Shown one piece after another: positions 26,543 through 36,192 of a stretch of DNA of 64,000 bases; position 1 is the first letter of the stretch; the number at the start of each line of letters is the position of its first letter. A program made the position numbers and the translations under genes. Under the pieces are notes generated by a model, which was given only the letters and a program-made list of their open reading frames with translations, had not been told where the DNA came from and did no database searches. This DNA is from Leisingera sp. ANG1 (GTDB lineage: Bacteria > Pseudomonadota > Alphaproteobacteria > Rhodobacterales > Rhodobacteraceae), in assembly GCF_000203975.2 (NCBI RefSeq), contig NZ_AFCF02000006.1, positions 124,001-188,000 on the forward strand, written 5' to 3'.

Positions 26543-27489
26543 GCACCGAAACGCTGAACCCGAAATCCGAACCCTCGCGCTGGTCCAAGATCTGGAACTC
26601 CAACATGGGCTACAGCTTCCGCCGCAATCCGGTGGCGGTGGTGAGCATGATCGTGTTCCTGCTGATCGCCATTGCGTCCTTCCTGGCGCCGGTGATCGCG
26701 CCCTATGACCCTTATGATCCAGCGCAGATCGACATCATGAACTCGGAATACCCGCCTGCCTGGGTCAGCGGCTCGCTGCCGGAGTTTGTGCTGGGCACCG
26801 ACGACCAGGGCCGCGACCTGTGGTCCACTATCCTCTACGGGACCCGCCTGTCGCTGCTGATCGGCATCTGCGCAGTCGCGCTGCAAGCCTTCCTGGGCAT
26901 CTCCATCGGTCTGATCGCTGGTTACGTGGGCGGCCGCCTGGACAGCCTGCTGATGCGGCTTGCTGATATCCAGCTGTCGTTCTCGACCCTGATGGTGGCG
27001 ATCATCTTCCTGGCGGTGACGCAGGCGATGTTCGGAACCGACACCTTCAACAAATATGCGGTGGTGTTCCTGATCGCAGTGATCGGGGTGGCGGAGTGGC
27101 CGCAATACGCCCGCACTGTCCGCGCCACTGTGCTGGCCGAAAAGAAGAAGGAATATGTCGACAGCGCCCGGGTGCTGGGTTTCGGCCCCATGCGGATCAT
27201 GGTGCGGCACATCCTGCCGAACTCGCTGTCGCCGATCTTTGTGATCTCCACCGTGCAGGTCGCCAACGCGATCATCTCCGAGGCCTCGCTCAGCTTCCTG
27301 GGCCTCGGTATGCCGCCGAGCCAGCCGTCGCTGGGCTCGCTGATCTCTTCCGGCTTCGACTACATCTTCTCCGGCAGCTGGTGGATCACCGCCATTCCCG
27401 GCGTGGTGCTGGTGGTGCTGGTTCTTGTCATCAACCTGCTGGGCGACTGGATGCGCGACGTCCTGAACCCGAAACTCTACAAGGGGTAA
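26539..27489 (+). CDS. Peptide ABC transporter permease, DppC type
   Basis: The 316-residue partner permease has the DppC hallmarks: an N-terminal FRRNPVAVVSMIVFLLIAIASFLAPVIAPYDPYD segment, LGTDDQGRDLWSTILYGTRLSLLIG, and the EAA loop YVDSARVLGFGPMRIMVRHILPNSLSP. The end WLRD-type sequence WMRDVLNPKL is typical. It forms the translocation channel with the DppB-type subunit. Confidence 0.94.
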   Translation: MSTETLNPKSEPSRWSKIWNSNMGYSFRRNPVAVVSMIVFLLIAIASFLAPVIAPYDPYDPAQIDIMNSEYPPAWVSGSLPEFVLGTDDQGRDLWSTILYGTRLSLLIGICAVALQAFLGISIGLIAGYVGGRLDSLLMRLADIQLSFSTLMVAIIFLAVTQAMFGTDTFNKYAVVFLIAVIGVAEWPQYARTVRATVLAEKKKEYVDSARVLGFGPMRIMVRHILPNSLSPIFVISTVQVANAIISEASLSFLGLGMPPSQPSLGSLISSGFDYIFSGSWWITAIPGVVLVVLVLVINLLGDWMRDVLNPKLYKG

Positions 27490-27493
27490 CGCG

Positions 27494-28489
27494 ATGAGCC
27501 TTCTTTCCGTTCGCGACCTCACCGTCAAATTCGCCATGCGCGACCAGACGGTCACGGCCCTCAACGGCATCTCCTTCGATCTGGCCAAGGGCGAGCGTCT
27601 GGGCATCGTCGGCGAAAGCGGCGCCGGCAAGTCGATCACCGGGTTTTCGCTGATGAACCTGCTTAGCCGCCCGGGCTATATCGACACCGGCAAGATCCTG
27701 TTTGAGGGCGAGGACGTCGTTCAGATGAACGACAAGCGCCTGCGCAACCTGCGCGGCAACCGGATGGCGATGATCTTCCAGGACCCGATGGTGACGCTCA
27801 ATCCGGTGCTGACGATTGGCCAGCAAATGATCGAGACCCTGATGGCGCACCGAAAGCTGAGCCATGAGGAAGCGCGCCAGATCGCCATCGTCAAACTGCG
27901 GGAGGTCTACATCCCGTCGCCGGAAGAGCGACTGGAGCAATACCCGCACGAGCTGTCGGGCGGCATGCGCCAGCGGATCATCATTGCGATTGCGCTGCTG
28001 CTGGACCCGCAGCTGATCATCGCGGATGAGCCGACGACGGCGCTGGACGTGACCATTCAAGCCGACATCATGGAGCTGATGCTGGAGCTGTGCCAGTCCA
28101 ACCAGGTGGGTCTGATCCTGATCACCCACGACCTGGGCGTGGTCAGCCAGATGACTGAGCGTACGCTGGTGATGTATGCCGGCCGGATCATCGAAGCAGG
28201 CCGCACCCGCGAGATCATCAATGACCCGCAGCATCCCTATACCCAAGGTTTGATCAACGCGCTGCCGCAGCAGACACTGCCGGGCCAGCGGCTGAAACAG
28301 ATACCGGGCAACATGCCGGGGCTGGCCAGCATCCCCGCCGGCTGCGCCTTCAATCCGCGCTGCAAATACGCCACTGATCTCTGCCGCAGCCGGGTTCCGG
28401 AAATCGTGCACTATGGCGAGGTCGAAGTGGCCTGCCACGAGGTGCAGCGCCTGAACAGCGATGAAGACCGTCAGGAGGCACGGGCATGA
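27494..28489 (+). CDS. Peptide ABC transporter ATP-binding protein, DppD type
   Basis: The 331-residue ATPase has Walker A GESGAGKS (near residue 41), the signature ELSGGMRQR (near residue 154) and Walker [13 protein letters not shown], followed by the His-loop LITHDLGVV. The C-terminal oligopeptide/dipeptide extension has four cysteines ([14 protein letters not shown]... VACHE), which bind an Fe-S cluster in DppD/OppD-type ATPases. It overlaps the next gene by 4 bp. Confidence 0.95.
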   Translation: MSLLSVRDLTVKFAMRDQTVTALNGISFDLAKGERLGIVGESGAGKSITGFSLMNLLSRPGYIDTGKILFEGEDVVQMNDKRLRNLRGNRMAMIFQDPMVTLNPVLTIGQQMIETLMAHRKLSHEEARQIAIVKLREVYIPSPEERLEQYPHELSGGMRQRIIIAIALLLDPQLIIADEPTTALDVTIQADIMELMLELCQSNQVGLILITHDLGVVSQMTERTLVMYAGRIIEAGRTREIINDPQHPYTQGLINALPQQTLPGQRLKQIPGNMPGLASIPAGCAFNPRCKYATDLCRSRVPEIVHYGEVEVACHEVQRLNSDEDRQEARA

Positions 28490-29529
28490 GCGACGCAAAT
28501 ACTGACCGCCCGCTCTTGGAGATCAAGAACCTGGAAAAACGGTTCGATCTCGATCAGGGCTTCCTGGAAACGCTCAAGTTCAAGCAGGGCAAGATCGTGC
28601 GCGAGAGCCGGTCTGTCCATGCCGTAAACAACATCTCGCTGGAGGCCCGCAAGGGCGAGGCGCTGTGCGTGGTGGGCGAGTCCGGCTGCGGTAAATCCAC
28701 CGTGGCGAGGCTGGTGGCGGGCCTGCTGACCCCATCCGCAGGTGAGATCCACTATGGCGGCCAGCGTATCGACAACCTGTCGCGGGCCGGCATGCAGCCG
28801 CTGCGCAAGAAGATCCAGATGATCTTCCAGAACCCCTATGCCTCGCTGAACCCGCGCATGACAATCCGGCAGGCGCTGGAAGAACCGGTGCGCCACCATT
28901 ATCCCAACGCCTCGGCAGCGGAGGTGCGCGACAAGGTGACCGAGGTGATGCTGTCGGTCGGCGTCGACCCCAGCTGGGCCAAGCGTTACCCGCATGAATT
29001 TTCCGGCGGCCAGCGCCAGCGGATCGCCATTGCCCGCGCCCTGACGGTGGACCCGGAATTCATCATCGCCGATGAGCCGATCAGCGCGCTGGACGTGTCG
29101 ATCCAGGCGCAGGTGCTGAACCTGATGCTGGAAGCCAAGGAAAGCCGCGGCCTCACCTATCTGTTCATCACCCACGATCTGAGCGTGGTGGAGCATTTCG
29201 GCACCCGTGTTGCGGTTCTTTACCTTGGGTCTGTTTGCGAGGTTGCCGACACCCGGACATTGTTCTCCAGCCCCAAACACCCCTATACTCGGGCCTTGCT
29301 GTCCGCGGTGCCGCAGCTGAAGGACGACCGGCCGAACCACATCCGCCTCAAGGGTGAGATTCCGACGCCGATCAACCTGCCCACAGGCTGCCCGTTCCAA
29401 AGCCGCTGCGCCTTTGCGGACGCACGATGCAAGAGTGAAAAGCCCAAGGCCATTCACCAGCCCGACGGCAGCATGGTTGCGTGCCATGCCGTCGAAGAAG
29501 ACAGGCTGGATGCGGTGGCCGCCGGTTAA
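28486..29529 (+). CDS. Peptide ABC transporter ATP-binding protein, DppF type
   Basis: The second ATPase (347 residues) carries Walker A GESGCGKST, signature EFSGGQRQR, Walker B FIIADEPISALD and the Cys-containing C-terminal extension (GCPFQSRCAFADARC). With the DppD-type subunit it forms the heterodimer that powers import. The regulator gene starts 14 bp after its stop codon. Confidence 0.95.
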   Translation: MSDANTDRPLLEIKNLEKRFDLDQGFLETLKFKQGKIVRESRSVHAVNNISLEARKGEALCVVGESGCGKSTVARLVAGLLTPSAGEIHYGGQRIDNLSRAGMQPLRKKIQMIFQNPYASLNPRMTIRQALEEPVRHHYPNASAAEVRDKVTEVMLSVGVDPSWAKRYPHEFSGGQRQRIAIARALTVDPEFIIADEPISALDVSIQAQVLNLMLEAKESRGLTYLFITHDLSVVEHFGTRVAVLYLGSVCEVADTRTLFSSPKHPYTRALLSAVPQLKDDRPNHIRLKGEIPTPINLPTGCPFQSRCAFADARCKSEKPKAIHQPDGSMVACHAVEEDRLDAVAAG

Positions 29530-29543
29530 GACGGGACGCCCAG

Positions 29544-30464
29544 TTGGATATCATCTGGCTCAAGGACTTCGAGGCTTTGGTCGCGTGCAAGAATTTCTCG
29601 CGCGCGGCCGAAGAGCGTAATGTCAGCCAGCCGGCCTTTTCGCGCCGGATCCGGGCACTGGAGAATGAGATCGGCGTGCGGCTGATCAACCGCGAGACGC
29701 TGCCGCTGACGCTGACCCCGGCCGGCGAGGTGTTCCTGTCGCAGTCCCGCATCATGCTGCGCACCTATGAGGAAACCATAGAGCGCTGCCAGACCATCGA
29801 CGCGGCCGGCGAAAACGTGATCCGCTTCGCCGCCTCGCAGTCGCTCTATATGACCCACTACAAGACCCTGATTGCGCCCTTGGCCAGCGAGGGCGGGGTG
29901 GATACCGATCTCAACTCCACCTCTTGGGCCGCCGACCAGTTCGTTAGCGCGCTGCAGCAGGGCTATTGCGATGTGATCCTGACCTACTGGCACCCGTCAA
30001 TGGATTTTCTGGGCCCATTGGAGGTCGCCAATTTCGAGTATCTGACGCTCTCGACCGACCGTTATGTGCCGGTGTCCCGCACAGCCACGGACGGCGCGGC
30101 GGAGTTCGCTTTCAAACCCGGCAGCAAGGACGCAGTGCCGCTGCTCTCTTATGGTGCGGTGTCGGCGCTGCGCTCGGTGCAGGAATTTGCGTTGACCCAG
30201 CTATTGCCTGGGCAGAAAGTGTTTGTCGTCAACCAGAACGCACTGGCCAACAGCGTCAAGGCGATGATCCAGGAGGGGTTCGGCATCGGCTGGCTGCCGC
30301 TGAGCCTGTGCCGCGAAGAAATCGCCTCCGGCCGGTTCGCAATTGTGGACGAGCGGCTGGGCACCGACCTCGAAATCCGCCTTTACCGCGATCCGCGCAG
30401 CACCAAACAGACTCTGGATGTGCTGTGGAAGCAGCTGAAGCGCTCGGCGATGAAAGCGGCCTGA
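29544..30464 (+). CDS. LysR-family transcriptional regulator
   Basis: The 306-residue LTTR starts with LDIIWLKDFEALVACKNFSRAAEERNVSQPAFSRRIRALENEIGVRLINR, a textbook LysR helix-turn-helix, and continues into a periplasmic-binding-protein-like effector domain. The start is a TTG at 29544, after GACGGGA; no ATG gives the correct N-terminus and the frame upstream overlaps the ATPase gene. Placed in line after the peptide transporter, it is the likely local regulator of that operon or of peptide use. Confidence 0.9.
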   Translation: MDIIWLKDFEALVACKNFSRAAEERNVSQPAFSRRIRALENEIGVRLINRETLPLTLTPAGEVFLSQSRIMLRTYEETIERCQTIDAAGENVIRFAASQSLYMTHYKTLIAPLASEGGVDTDLNSTSWAADQFVSALQQGYCDVILTYWHPSMDFLGPLEVANFEYLTLSTDRYVPVSRTATDGAAEFAFKPGSKDAVPLLSYGAVSALRSVQEFALTQLLPGQKVFVVNQNALANSVKAMIQEGFGIGWLPLSLCREEIASGRFAIVDERLGTDLEIRLYRDPRSTKQTLDVLWKQLKRSAMKAA

Positions 30465-30558
30465 GCGGCCAGCAGAAGGCAGTCGCCCATTGATTGCGCT
30501 GGCCGTCGTGCAATAAATCTGACATTGCTAGTTGCGGGCCGGACACGAGCAAAGGCAG

Positions 30559-31764
30559 ATGGATATGCATTATCTCAAGCGTGAGCTGTATGATCTGGTT
30601 AAAAGCGATGATGCCATCTTTGACTTCCTTCAAATCGGGTCGCTGGACGGCCTCTGGTACTGGGACCTGGAAAAGCCGGAACACGAATGGATGAGCCCGG
30701 AATTCTGGCGCCTGTTCGGGCTGGACCCGCAGACAAAGCAGCACTTTGCGTCAGAGTGGCAGGATCTGATTCACCCCGACGATCTGGCGCTGGCGCTTGA
30801 GAATTTCCACAAGCACCTGGAGGACCCGGAGCACCCCTATGACCAGATCGTCCGCTACCGCCATGCCGACGGTCATATGGTTACGGTGCGCTGCCGCGGC
30901 CTGGCGATCAGGGATGAAAACGGACGGCCGGTGCGGATGCTGGGTGCGCACAACGATTTGACAGAGCTGAAGGCGCGGGAAGCCGAACTGGCGGCGGCCA
31001 TTACCGGCTTGGCTGCGGAGGTGACGCGTGCAAATTCTGCCGTCGAAGCCCGCACTGCCTTTCTGGCTACGATGAGCCACGAGATCCGCACACCGCTGAA
31101 TGTGATCCTTGGTCTGCTGCACCTGATCAAGAGCGATGAAACCGCCTCGGACAAGACCCGAGAGCGGGCGGATGTCGGGCACCGGGCTGCTGAGATGCTG
31201 ATGACTCAGCTGGTCAACGTGCTGGAGACCGCACGGATTGATTCCGATGCGGTGGAATTCAGTCCAAAACCTGTGGAAACAGCGGGTCTGGTTGTCCAAT
31301 GGCAGGACGCGCTTGAAGCCAGCGCCAGCCGTTACGGCAAGCCGTTGCGCACCTGGGTGTCTACGGCAGCTAATGTGCCGGAACAGCTGCTTCTTGATCT
31401 CCCGAAGGTCACCCAGATCGTGAACAACCTGATCGACAATGCGGTGAAATTCACTCCCAAGGGGAGCGTCTCCATAGCGCTGGAGCGTGACAATGCGGCG
31501 GCCTGTCCGATCAGCATCACTGTGCTCGACACTGGTCCCGGCATAGCGGCAGAGGACAGCGGCAGGGCTTTCGAGCGGTTCACTCAGCTCGAAAATGCGG
31601 TTTCCCAGCACAAGGGCGGGTCCGGCCTGGGCCTGTCGATCTGCGACGAATTGGCGGAGCTTATGGGCGGCAGCATCGCCATTCTGAAAAATCCGCCCGA
31701 TGGGTTCAGCCTGGGCATCCGGTTGCAACTGCCCGAACCGGATAGTGGCATGGCAGCAGGCTGA
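30559..31764 (+). CDS. PAS-domain sensor histidine kinase
   Basis: The 401-residue kinase has an N-terminal PAS fold (LDGLWYWDLEKPEHEWMSPEFWRLFGL... IHPDDLALALENF... HMVTVRCRGLAIRDENGRPVRMLGAHNDLTELKARE). A HisKA dimer domain follows with the phospho-acceptor His in SHEIRTPLN (near residue 177), and then an HATPase domain (N-box NNLIDNAVKF, G1 DTGPGIAAED, G2 GGSGLGLSI). There are no membrane segments or receiver domain, so it is a cytoplasmic kinase. No cognate response regulator is adjacent. Confidence 0.92.
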   Translation: MDMHYLKRELYDLVKSDDAIFDFLQIGSLDGLWYWDLEKPEHEWMSPEFWRLFGLDPQTKQHFASEWQDLIHPDDLALALENFHKHLEDPEHPYDQIVRYRHADGHMVTVRCRGLAIRDENGRPVRMLGAHNDLTELKAREAELAAAITGLAAEVTRANSAVEARTAFLATMSHEIRTPLNVILGLLHLIKSDETASDKTRERADVGHRAAEMLMTQLVNVLETARIDSDAVEFSPKPVETAGLVVQWQDALEASASRYGKPLRTWVSTAANVPEQLLLDLPKVTQIVNNLIDNAVKFTPKGSVSIALERDNAAACPISITVLDTGPGIAAEDSGRAFERFTQLENAVSQHKGGSGLGLSICDELAELMGGSIAILKNPPDGFSLGIRLQLPEPDSGMAAG

Positions 31765-31824
31765 CTGCTTGGGCTGGCATCCGTGCTGAGCCTGATTGTC
31801 CCTTGCGGCCAAGAGAGCCGGCCA

Positions 31825-31850
31825 ACAAAAAAGGCGCCCGAAGGCGCCTT
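31825..31850 (-). terminator. Terminator of tRNA-Pro
   Basis: On the minus strand AAGGCGCC-TTCG-GGCGCC is followed by TTTTTT just after the tRNA 3' end. The hairpin is symmetric enough to also act on the plus-strand kinase transcript. Confidence 0.88.
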
Positions 31851-31857
31851 GTTTTAT

Positions 31858-31934
31858 TGGTCGGAGTGAGAGGATTCGAACCTCCGACCCCTGCCTCCCG
31901 AAGACAGTGCTCTACCAGGCTGAGCTACACTCCG
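31858..31934 (-). tRNA. tRNA-Pro(CGG)
   Basis: A 77-nt tRNA with acceptor stem CGGAGTG/CACTCCG, D-arm GTAGCTCAGCCTGGTAGAGC, anticodon stem CTGTC/GGCAG around the loop TTCGGGA (anticodon CGG), GGTTCGAATCC T-loop and an encoded CCA. Confidence 0.96.
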
Positions 31935-32046
31935 ACCGTGGAGGGCGAAATAGCTCAGGGCGCGGGGTTTGACAAGGGCGATTCCACAGAAAGATGCGGT
32001 TTTCGGGAATTCTTTTTGGCACTGCAGGCTGCGGCTTCTCAGCCAC

Positions 32047-32081
32047 GAAAAAGCCCCGCTCCGGCGGCCGGGCGGGGCTTT
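32047..32081 (-). terminator. Terminator of leuB
   Basis: On the minus strand the arms GCCCCGC and GCGGGGC are followed by TTTTTC, 26 bp beyond the leuB stop. Confidence 0.88.
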
Positions 32082-32107
32082 GTTAGTTCCAGATTAGCGA
32101 CTGGAAA

Positions 32108-33211
32108 TCAGAGGCTTGCGTCCAGCGCTGCGATCACTGCGTCCCCCATCTGGCTAGTGGAGACAGGCTCCACGCCTTCGCTTGCCAGCAGGTCCGCGGT
32201 GCGCACGCCGTCGGCCAGAACCTTCTCGACCGCGGCTTCCAGCCGGTCGGCCTCGGCGCCTTGGTCGAAGCTGTAGCGCAGCGCCATGGCAAAGCTCAGG
32301 ATGCAGGCGATCGGGTTGGCCTTGCCTTGGCCTGCGATGTCGGGCGCAGAGCCGTGCACGGGTTCATAAAGTGCCTTGGGGCGGCCGTTTTCCATAGGCG
32401 CGCCCAAGCTAGCGGAGGGCAGCATGCCCAGCGAGCCGGTCAGCATCGCGGCGCAGTCGGACAGGATATCGCCGAACAGGTTGTCGGTCAGGATGACGTC
32501 GAACTGCTTGGGTGCGCGCACCAGCTGCATTGCACCGTTGTCGGCGTACATGTGGGACAGCTCGACCTCGGGGTAATCAGCTGCCACGCGGGTCACAACC
32601 TCGCGCCACAGGATGCCGGATTCCATCACGTTGGCCTTCTCCATCGAGCAGACCTTCTTGCCCCGGCGCATCGCCAGTTCGAACGCGGAACGGGCGGCGC
32701 GCTCGATCTCGCTTTCGGTGTAGCGCTGGGTGTTGATGCCGACGCGCTCGTTGCCCTCTTCGAAGATGCCGCGCGGCTCGCCGAAGTAAACGCCGGAGGT
32801 CAGCTCGCGCACGATCATGATGTCCAGACCGGCAACGATGTCCTTCTTCAGCGAGGAGAAATCCGCCAGCGCGTCAAAGCACTGCGCCGGGCGCAGGTTG
32901 GAGTAAAGGTCCATCTCCTTGCGCAAGCGCAGCAGGCCGCGCTCGGGTTTCACGGAGAAGTCCAGATCGTCATAGGCCGGGCCGCCCACCGCGCCGAGCA
33001 GCACTGCGTCGACGTCCTGCGCCTTGGCCATGGTCTCATCCGCCAGCGGCTTGCCGTGCTTGTCATAAGCCGCGCCGCCGACCAGATCCTCGCTCACATC
33101 GAACTGCAGGCCGCGCTTGTCTCCGAACCAGGAGATGATCTTGCGCACTTCGGCCATGACCTCTGGGCCGATGCCGTCGCCGGGCAGAATCAGAATCGAT
33201 GGGTTGGGCAT
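32108..33211 (-). CDS. leuB: 3-Isopropylmalate dehydrogenase
   Basis: LeuB (367 residues) oxidatively decarboxylates 3-isopropylmalate with NAD+ in leucine synthesis. Motifs: [12 protein letters not shown] at the N-terminus, [28 protein letters not shown], the metal site [30 protein letters not shown], and the NAD loop [20 protein letters not shown]. An ATG with a GGAGG site (33221-33225 in plus coordinates) sets the start. It is the last leucine gene in a minus-strand series that starts with leuC. Confidence 0.98.
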   Translation of the reverse strand: MPNPSILILPGDGIGPEVMAEVRKIISWFGDKRGLQFDVSEDLVGGAAYDKHGKPLADETMAKAQDVDAVLLGAVGGPAYDDLDFSVKPERGLLRLRKEMDLYSNLRPAQCFDALADFSSLKKDIVAGLDIMIVRELTSGVYFGEPRGIFEEGNERVGINTQRYTESEIERAARSAFELAMRRGKKVCSMEKANVMESGILWREVVTRVAADYPEVELSHMYADNGAMQLVRAPKQFDVILTDNLFGDILSDCAAMLTGSLGMLPSASLGAPMENGRPKALYEPVHGSAPDIAGQGKANPIACILSFAMALRYSFDQGAEADRLEAAVEKVLADGVRTADLLASEGVEPVSTSQMGDAVIAALDASL

Positions 33212-33336
33212 GGGGATCCTCCAAAATAACAGCTGGCAAGGGCGTAGCGGGACAGCGGGGCAGGGTCAATAACACCCCTTGGAAATAAAGGGGATTAAGG
33301 GGGATTACCTGCGCAATGAAGGTGCCGCCGGCCGGG

Positions 33337-34380
33337 TCAGTCCAGCAACAAATCAACCCAGACCAGCCGGTGGCGGCTGGCGGCTGCTGCGGGGTCATCC
33401 GGACCGTCTGGCCACACCACACCGCTGGCGGTCACGGTCAGACCGGCAGAAGGCAGCACATAGTCGACCCGCATGCGGCCCGCGTTTTGCCATTCGACGG
33501 TGTCTGTGCCTGCTTCCGGGCTCTGCGGGAGCGGATCCTGCAGGCGCGGATCCGACAGCAGGCTGCGGATCGCGTCTCTGCGGCCTTCCCCGCGCCCGGG
33601 ATCGAGATTGGCGTCGCCTGCAATGACAAAAGCACCGTCTGGCGCCGGCCCAAGCTGGCCATCCAGCAGCAGTTGCCATAGGCGGATTTCATCGCGGTTG
33701 CGCAGCCCGTTGCGGTCTTCCGGCCCATCGAACAGCGGCGGGGTGGCGTGGAAAGTCATCACATTCAGGCGGGAGCCATCCGGTGGCATCAGCGGCACCA
33801 GCCAATGACCAGTCGCGGACAATCGTTGCACGGCCTGCGCCTCGGCGGAGGGAAAGGGGCTGCCATCCGGATGCTGCGGCAGCAGGGCACCCGCCAGATC
33901 CTTCCACAGCAGAGAAGAAAAGTCGCGGATGCCGTCATGATTTACCGGCAGCCGGGACAGCAGCGCAATGCCTCCCTGGCCGCGGAACCGGCCATAGCCC
34001 TGATTGTCGCGCGGTTCACCAGCCTTGCCGTTGCCATCCATGTCCAGCGGGGCAGGGGGCGGCAGGCCGGAATTAGGCTGCAGCGCAATGCGGTAGGGGT
34101 AATCCAGCCCATGATCCGCCAGCCGCGCGGACAGCGCCGCCAGTGCCTGGCCTTCGTAGTCCCAGTCGATGCCTTGCAGCGCCAGCACATCCGGTTGCGC
34201 GGCGGCGATGACCTTCACCACCGCAGCAACCTGCGGGTCGCTGCCGCGAAGGATATCGCGCAGCAACAGGCCAGGTCCGTCACGCGACAATTCTGTGTTG
34301 AAGGTGGCAATGCGCAGGGTGTCTGCCCAGCCCGTCCCGGCGGCAAGGATCAGGAGGAGACCCGCCGCCAGCCGCCTCAT
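33337..34380 (-). CDS. Secreted endonuclease/exonuclease/phosphatase family protein
   Basis: A 347-residue protein with an N-terminal signal peptide (LAAGLLLILAAGTGWA) and the EEP fold: LRIATFNTELS at the start, PDVLALQGIDWD, GGIALLSRLPV, a C-terminal AFVIAGDANLDPGRGEGRRDAI with metal and catalytic residues, and SRHRLVWVDL. The acid that follows the first Asn in most EEP enzymes is replaced in LALQGID (Gln for Glu), which may weaken metal binding. A periplasmic nuclease or phosphodiesterase is likely. It overlaps its upstream neighbour by 4 bp. Confidence 0.82.
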   Translation of the reverse strand: MRRLAAGLLLILAAGTGWADTLRIATFNTELSRDGPGLLLRDILRGSDPQVAAVVKVIAAAQPDVLALQGIDWDYEGQALAALSARLADHGLDYPYRIALQPNSGLPPPAPLDMDGNGKAGEPRDNQGYGRFRGQGGIALLSRLPVNHDGIRDFSSLLWKDLAGALLPQHPDGSPFPSAEAQAVQRLSATGHWLVPLMPPDGSRLNVMTFHATPPLFDGPEDRNGLRNRDEIRLWQLLLDGQLGPAPDGAFVIAGDANLDPGRGEGRRDAIRSLLSDPRLQDPLPQSPEAGTDTVEWQNAGRMRVDYVLPSAGLTVTASGVVWPDGPDDPAAAASRHRLVWVDLLLD

Positions 34381-35222
34381 GCGGTCTGCAGCGCCTCGTC
34401 GGGATCAGCGCAGGCAGCACGCCGCTTCTGTGCGATCAGCCCGGCGATCCGCAGCATCGCCATGCCGCGCATGATCATTGAGGCAGGCACCAGCGCCCAG
34501 GCGCTGATCACCCAGATAAGCATATGCGGCGCGGCCAGCATGCCAGGGTCCACCAGGCCAGAGGCCAGCTTGACCGCCGCAGGCAAGGCAAAGGGCAGCA
34601 GCACGCCGCCGATGATGTTGACGCGGCCGTCGCGCTGCAGCCGCTGCACCACGTCGCCGCCGGTAGTGGGATCGAACAGCGGCAGGTTGACCCAGACGTT
34701 GAAGGCGCCGCTGCCGACCGGCCAGTGACCGACCCGGATCACCAGCGCAAAGAGAACGATGGCAGTTGCCGCAACCGCGCTGGCCAACCCAGCGGCATCC
34801 CGCACCATCAGCACCACGGCCTCCGGCACTTGCGGCGGCATCATCAGCACTGTCAGCTGCACCGGGGAATAGGCAAAATCGAGCTGGCCGCCGAGCCAGC
34901 TGCCCAGCCGCTGCACCAGCGCCGTCAGTCCGGTCGGGGCCTGCGGATGGGCCGCCAGCAGGCTGAGCGCGCCAACGGTGGCCGCTGCCGCTGCAAAACG
35001 CATCCGGTTGATGGGCGGGGCATTGCGGAATTCGACGAAGCTGGGGAAATGCGAGGCGTATTCGCTGAACGCCAAGGCTGAGCCCAGAAGCGCGATGAAC
35101 AGGATGATCTCCGGCGACTGGGTGGCGGCTGCCGGCAGAATCAGCGTCGGCATCGCAAACAGCATGGCCACCAGTATGCCGCGGAACGCCGCGCCTGTGA
35201 TGCGTGCAAACACGTTATTCAT
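34377..35222 (-). CDS. Polytopic membrane protein of unknown function
   Basis: The 281-residue protein has about five or six hydrophobic segments (GILVAMLFAMPTLILPAAA, IILFIALLGSALAF, AAAAATVGALSLLAA, AVAATAIVLFALVI, IIGGVLLPFALPAAV, MLIWVISAWALVPASMIM). No family is recognised. The ATG at 35222 follows GAAGGG; a longer frame upstream has poor composition. It is translationally coupled (ATGA) to the EEP-family gene, so the two are likely to work together at the envelope. Confidence 0.75.
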   Translation of the reverse strand: MNNVFARITGAAFRGILVAMLFAMPTLILPAAATQSPEIILFIALLGSALAFSEYASHFPSFVEFRNAPPINRMRFAAAAATVGALSLLAAHPQAPTGLTALVQRLGSWLGGQLDFAYSPVQLTVLMMPPQVPEAVVLMVRDAAGLASAVAATAIVLFALVIRVGHWPVGSGAFNVWVNLPLFDPTTGGDVVQRLQRDGRVNIIGGVLLPFALPAAVKLASGLVDPGMLAAPHMLIWVISAWALVPASMIMRGMAMLRIAGLIAQKRRAACADPDEALQTA

Positions 35223-35586
35223 TCCCTTCAAACCGGCACGGGCGTTTTGCCTCTTGGGTCCGGATTTGAAGCCCCCCGCAAAGTGCTCCGGGGTGCTCTG
35301 CCTCATTTTTGCCCCATTGTGGCAGGCGGGCGGCTTTCCGCTCAAGAGGCTGCAGCAGGTGAGCGGCCACTTTCACAGCAGCACTGGTGCTGGATTGCAT
35401 CAGGGTTTTGGTGGAAATTGAGGGTCTTGGCGGGTGTGCTACCAGATGCTGTGTGTCTGGCCGTCCGGCGCACAAGCGGGTCATCAATCCGCAATTGCGG
35501 CGGAAATGCGGCGCGAATCTGGCGGGCAAAAAGAAAACCGCCCAGGGACAGGGCGGTTTCCAGGTGTTTCAGCTGCGGCTGCAGGA
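35223..35586. other. Intergenic region, leuD terminator only
   Basis: A 364-bp gap between leuD and the membrane-protein gene, both minus. Apart from the leuD terminator I see no gene; frames on the plus strand are antisense artefacts. The promoter of the membrane-protein/nuclease pair must lie here but no clear boxes stand out. Confidence 0.5.
35526..35559 (-). terminator. Terminator of leuD
   Basis: On the minus strand AAACCGCCC and GGGCGGTTT form the stem, followed by TTCTTTTT. Confidence 0.88.
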
Positions 35587-36192
35587 TCAGACCCAGGGGC
35601 GTTCCTGCGCGGCCTTGTCCTCGAACGACTTGATCGAGTCGGCCTTTTCCATGGTCAGGCCGATGTCATCGAGACCGTTCAGCAGGCAGTGCTTCTTGAA
35701 TGCGTCCACTTCGAACGGGATCACTTCACCGTCGGAGGTGGTGATCTCCTGCGCTTCCAGGTCCACGGTCATGCGGGCATTTTGGCCCTTTTCCGCGTCG
35801 GCCATCAGCACATCGACCTGCTCCTGCGGCAGCACGATCGGCAGGATGCCGTTCTTGAAGCTGTTGTTGAAGAAGATGTCGGCGAAAGAGGTCGACACGA
35901 TGCACTTGATGCCAAAGTCGGCGATTGCCCAGGGCGCGTGCTCACGGCTGGAGCCGCAGCCGAAGTTGTCGCCCGCCACCAGGATTTCTGCGTTGCGGTA
36001 CTGCGGCTTGTTCAGCACGAAATCCTCGATCTCGGTGCCGTCGCGGTTATAGCGCATCTCGTCAAACAGGTTCTTGCCAAAGCCGGTGCGCTGGATGGAT
36101 TTCAGGAACACCTTGGGGATGATCATGTCGGTGTCGATGTTCACCAGCGGCATCGGGGCGGCGATACCCTGCAGTTTCTGGAACTTTTCCAT
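35587..36192 (-). CDS. leuD: 3-Isopropylmalate dehydratase small subunit
   Basis: LeuD (201 residues) pairs with LeuC to isomerise 2- to 3-isopropylmalate. It has the aconitase swivel-domain features: [34 protein letters not shown], the phosphate-binding [19 protein letters not shown], and [19 protein letters not shown]. Its ATG overlaps the TAA stop of the upstream glycosyltransferase gene by one base (TAATG), so translation of the two is coupled. Confidence 0.97.
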   Translation of the reverse strand: MEKFQKLQGIAAPMPLVNIDTDMIIPKVFLKSIQRTGFGKNLFDEMRYNRDGTEIEDFVLNKPQYRNAEILVAGDNFGCGSSREHAPWAIADFGIKCIVSTSFADIFFNNSFKNGILPIVLPQEQVDVLMADAEKGQNARMTVDLEAQEITTSDGEVIPFEVDAFKKHCLLNGLDDIGLTMEKADSIKSFEDKAAQERPWV

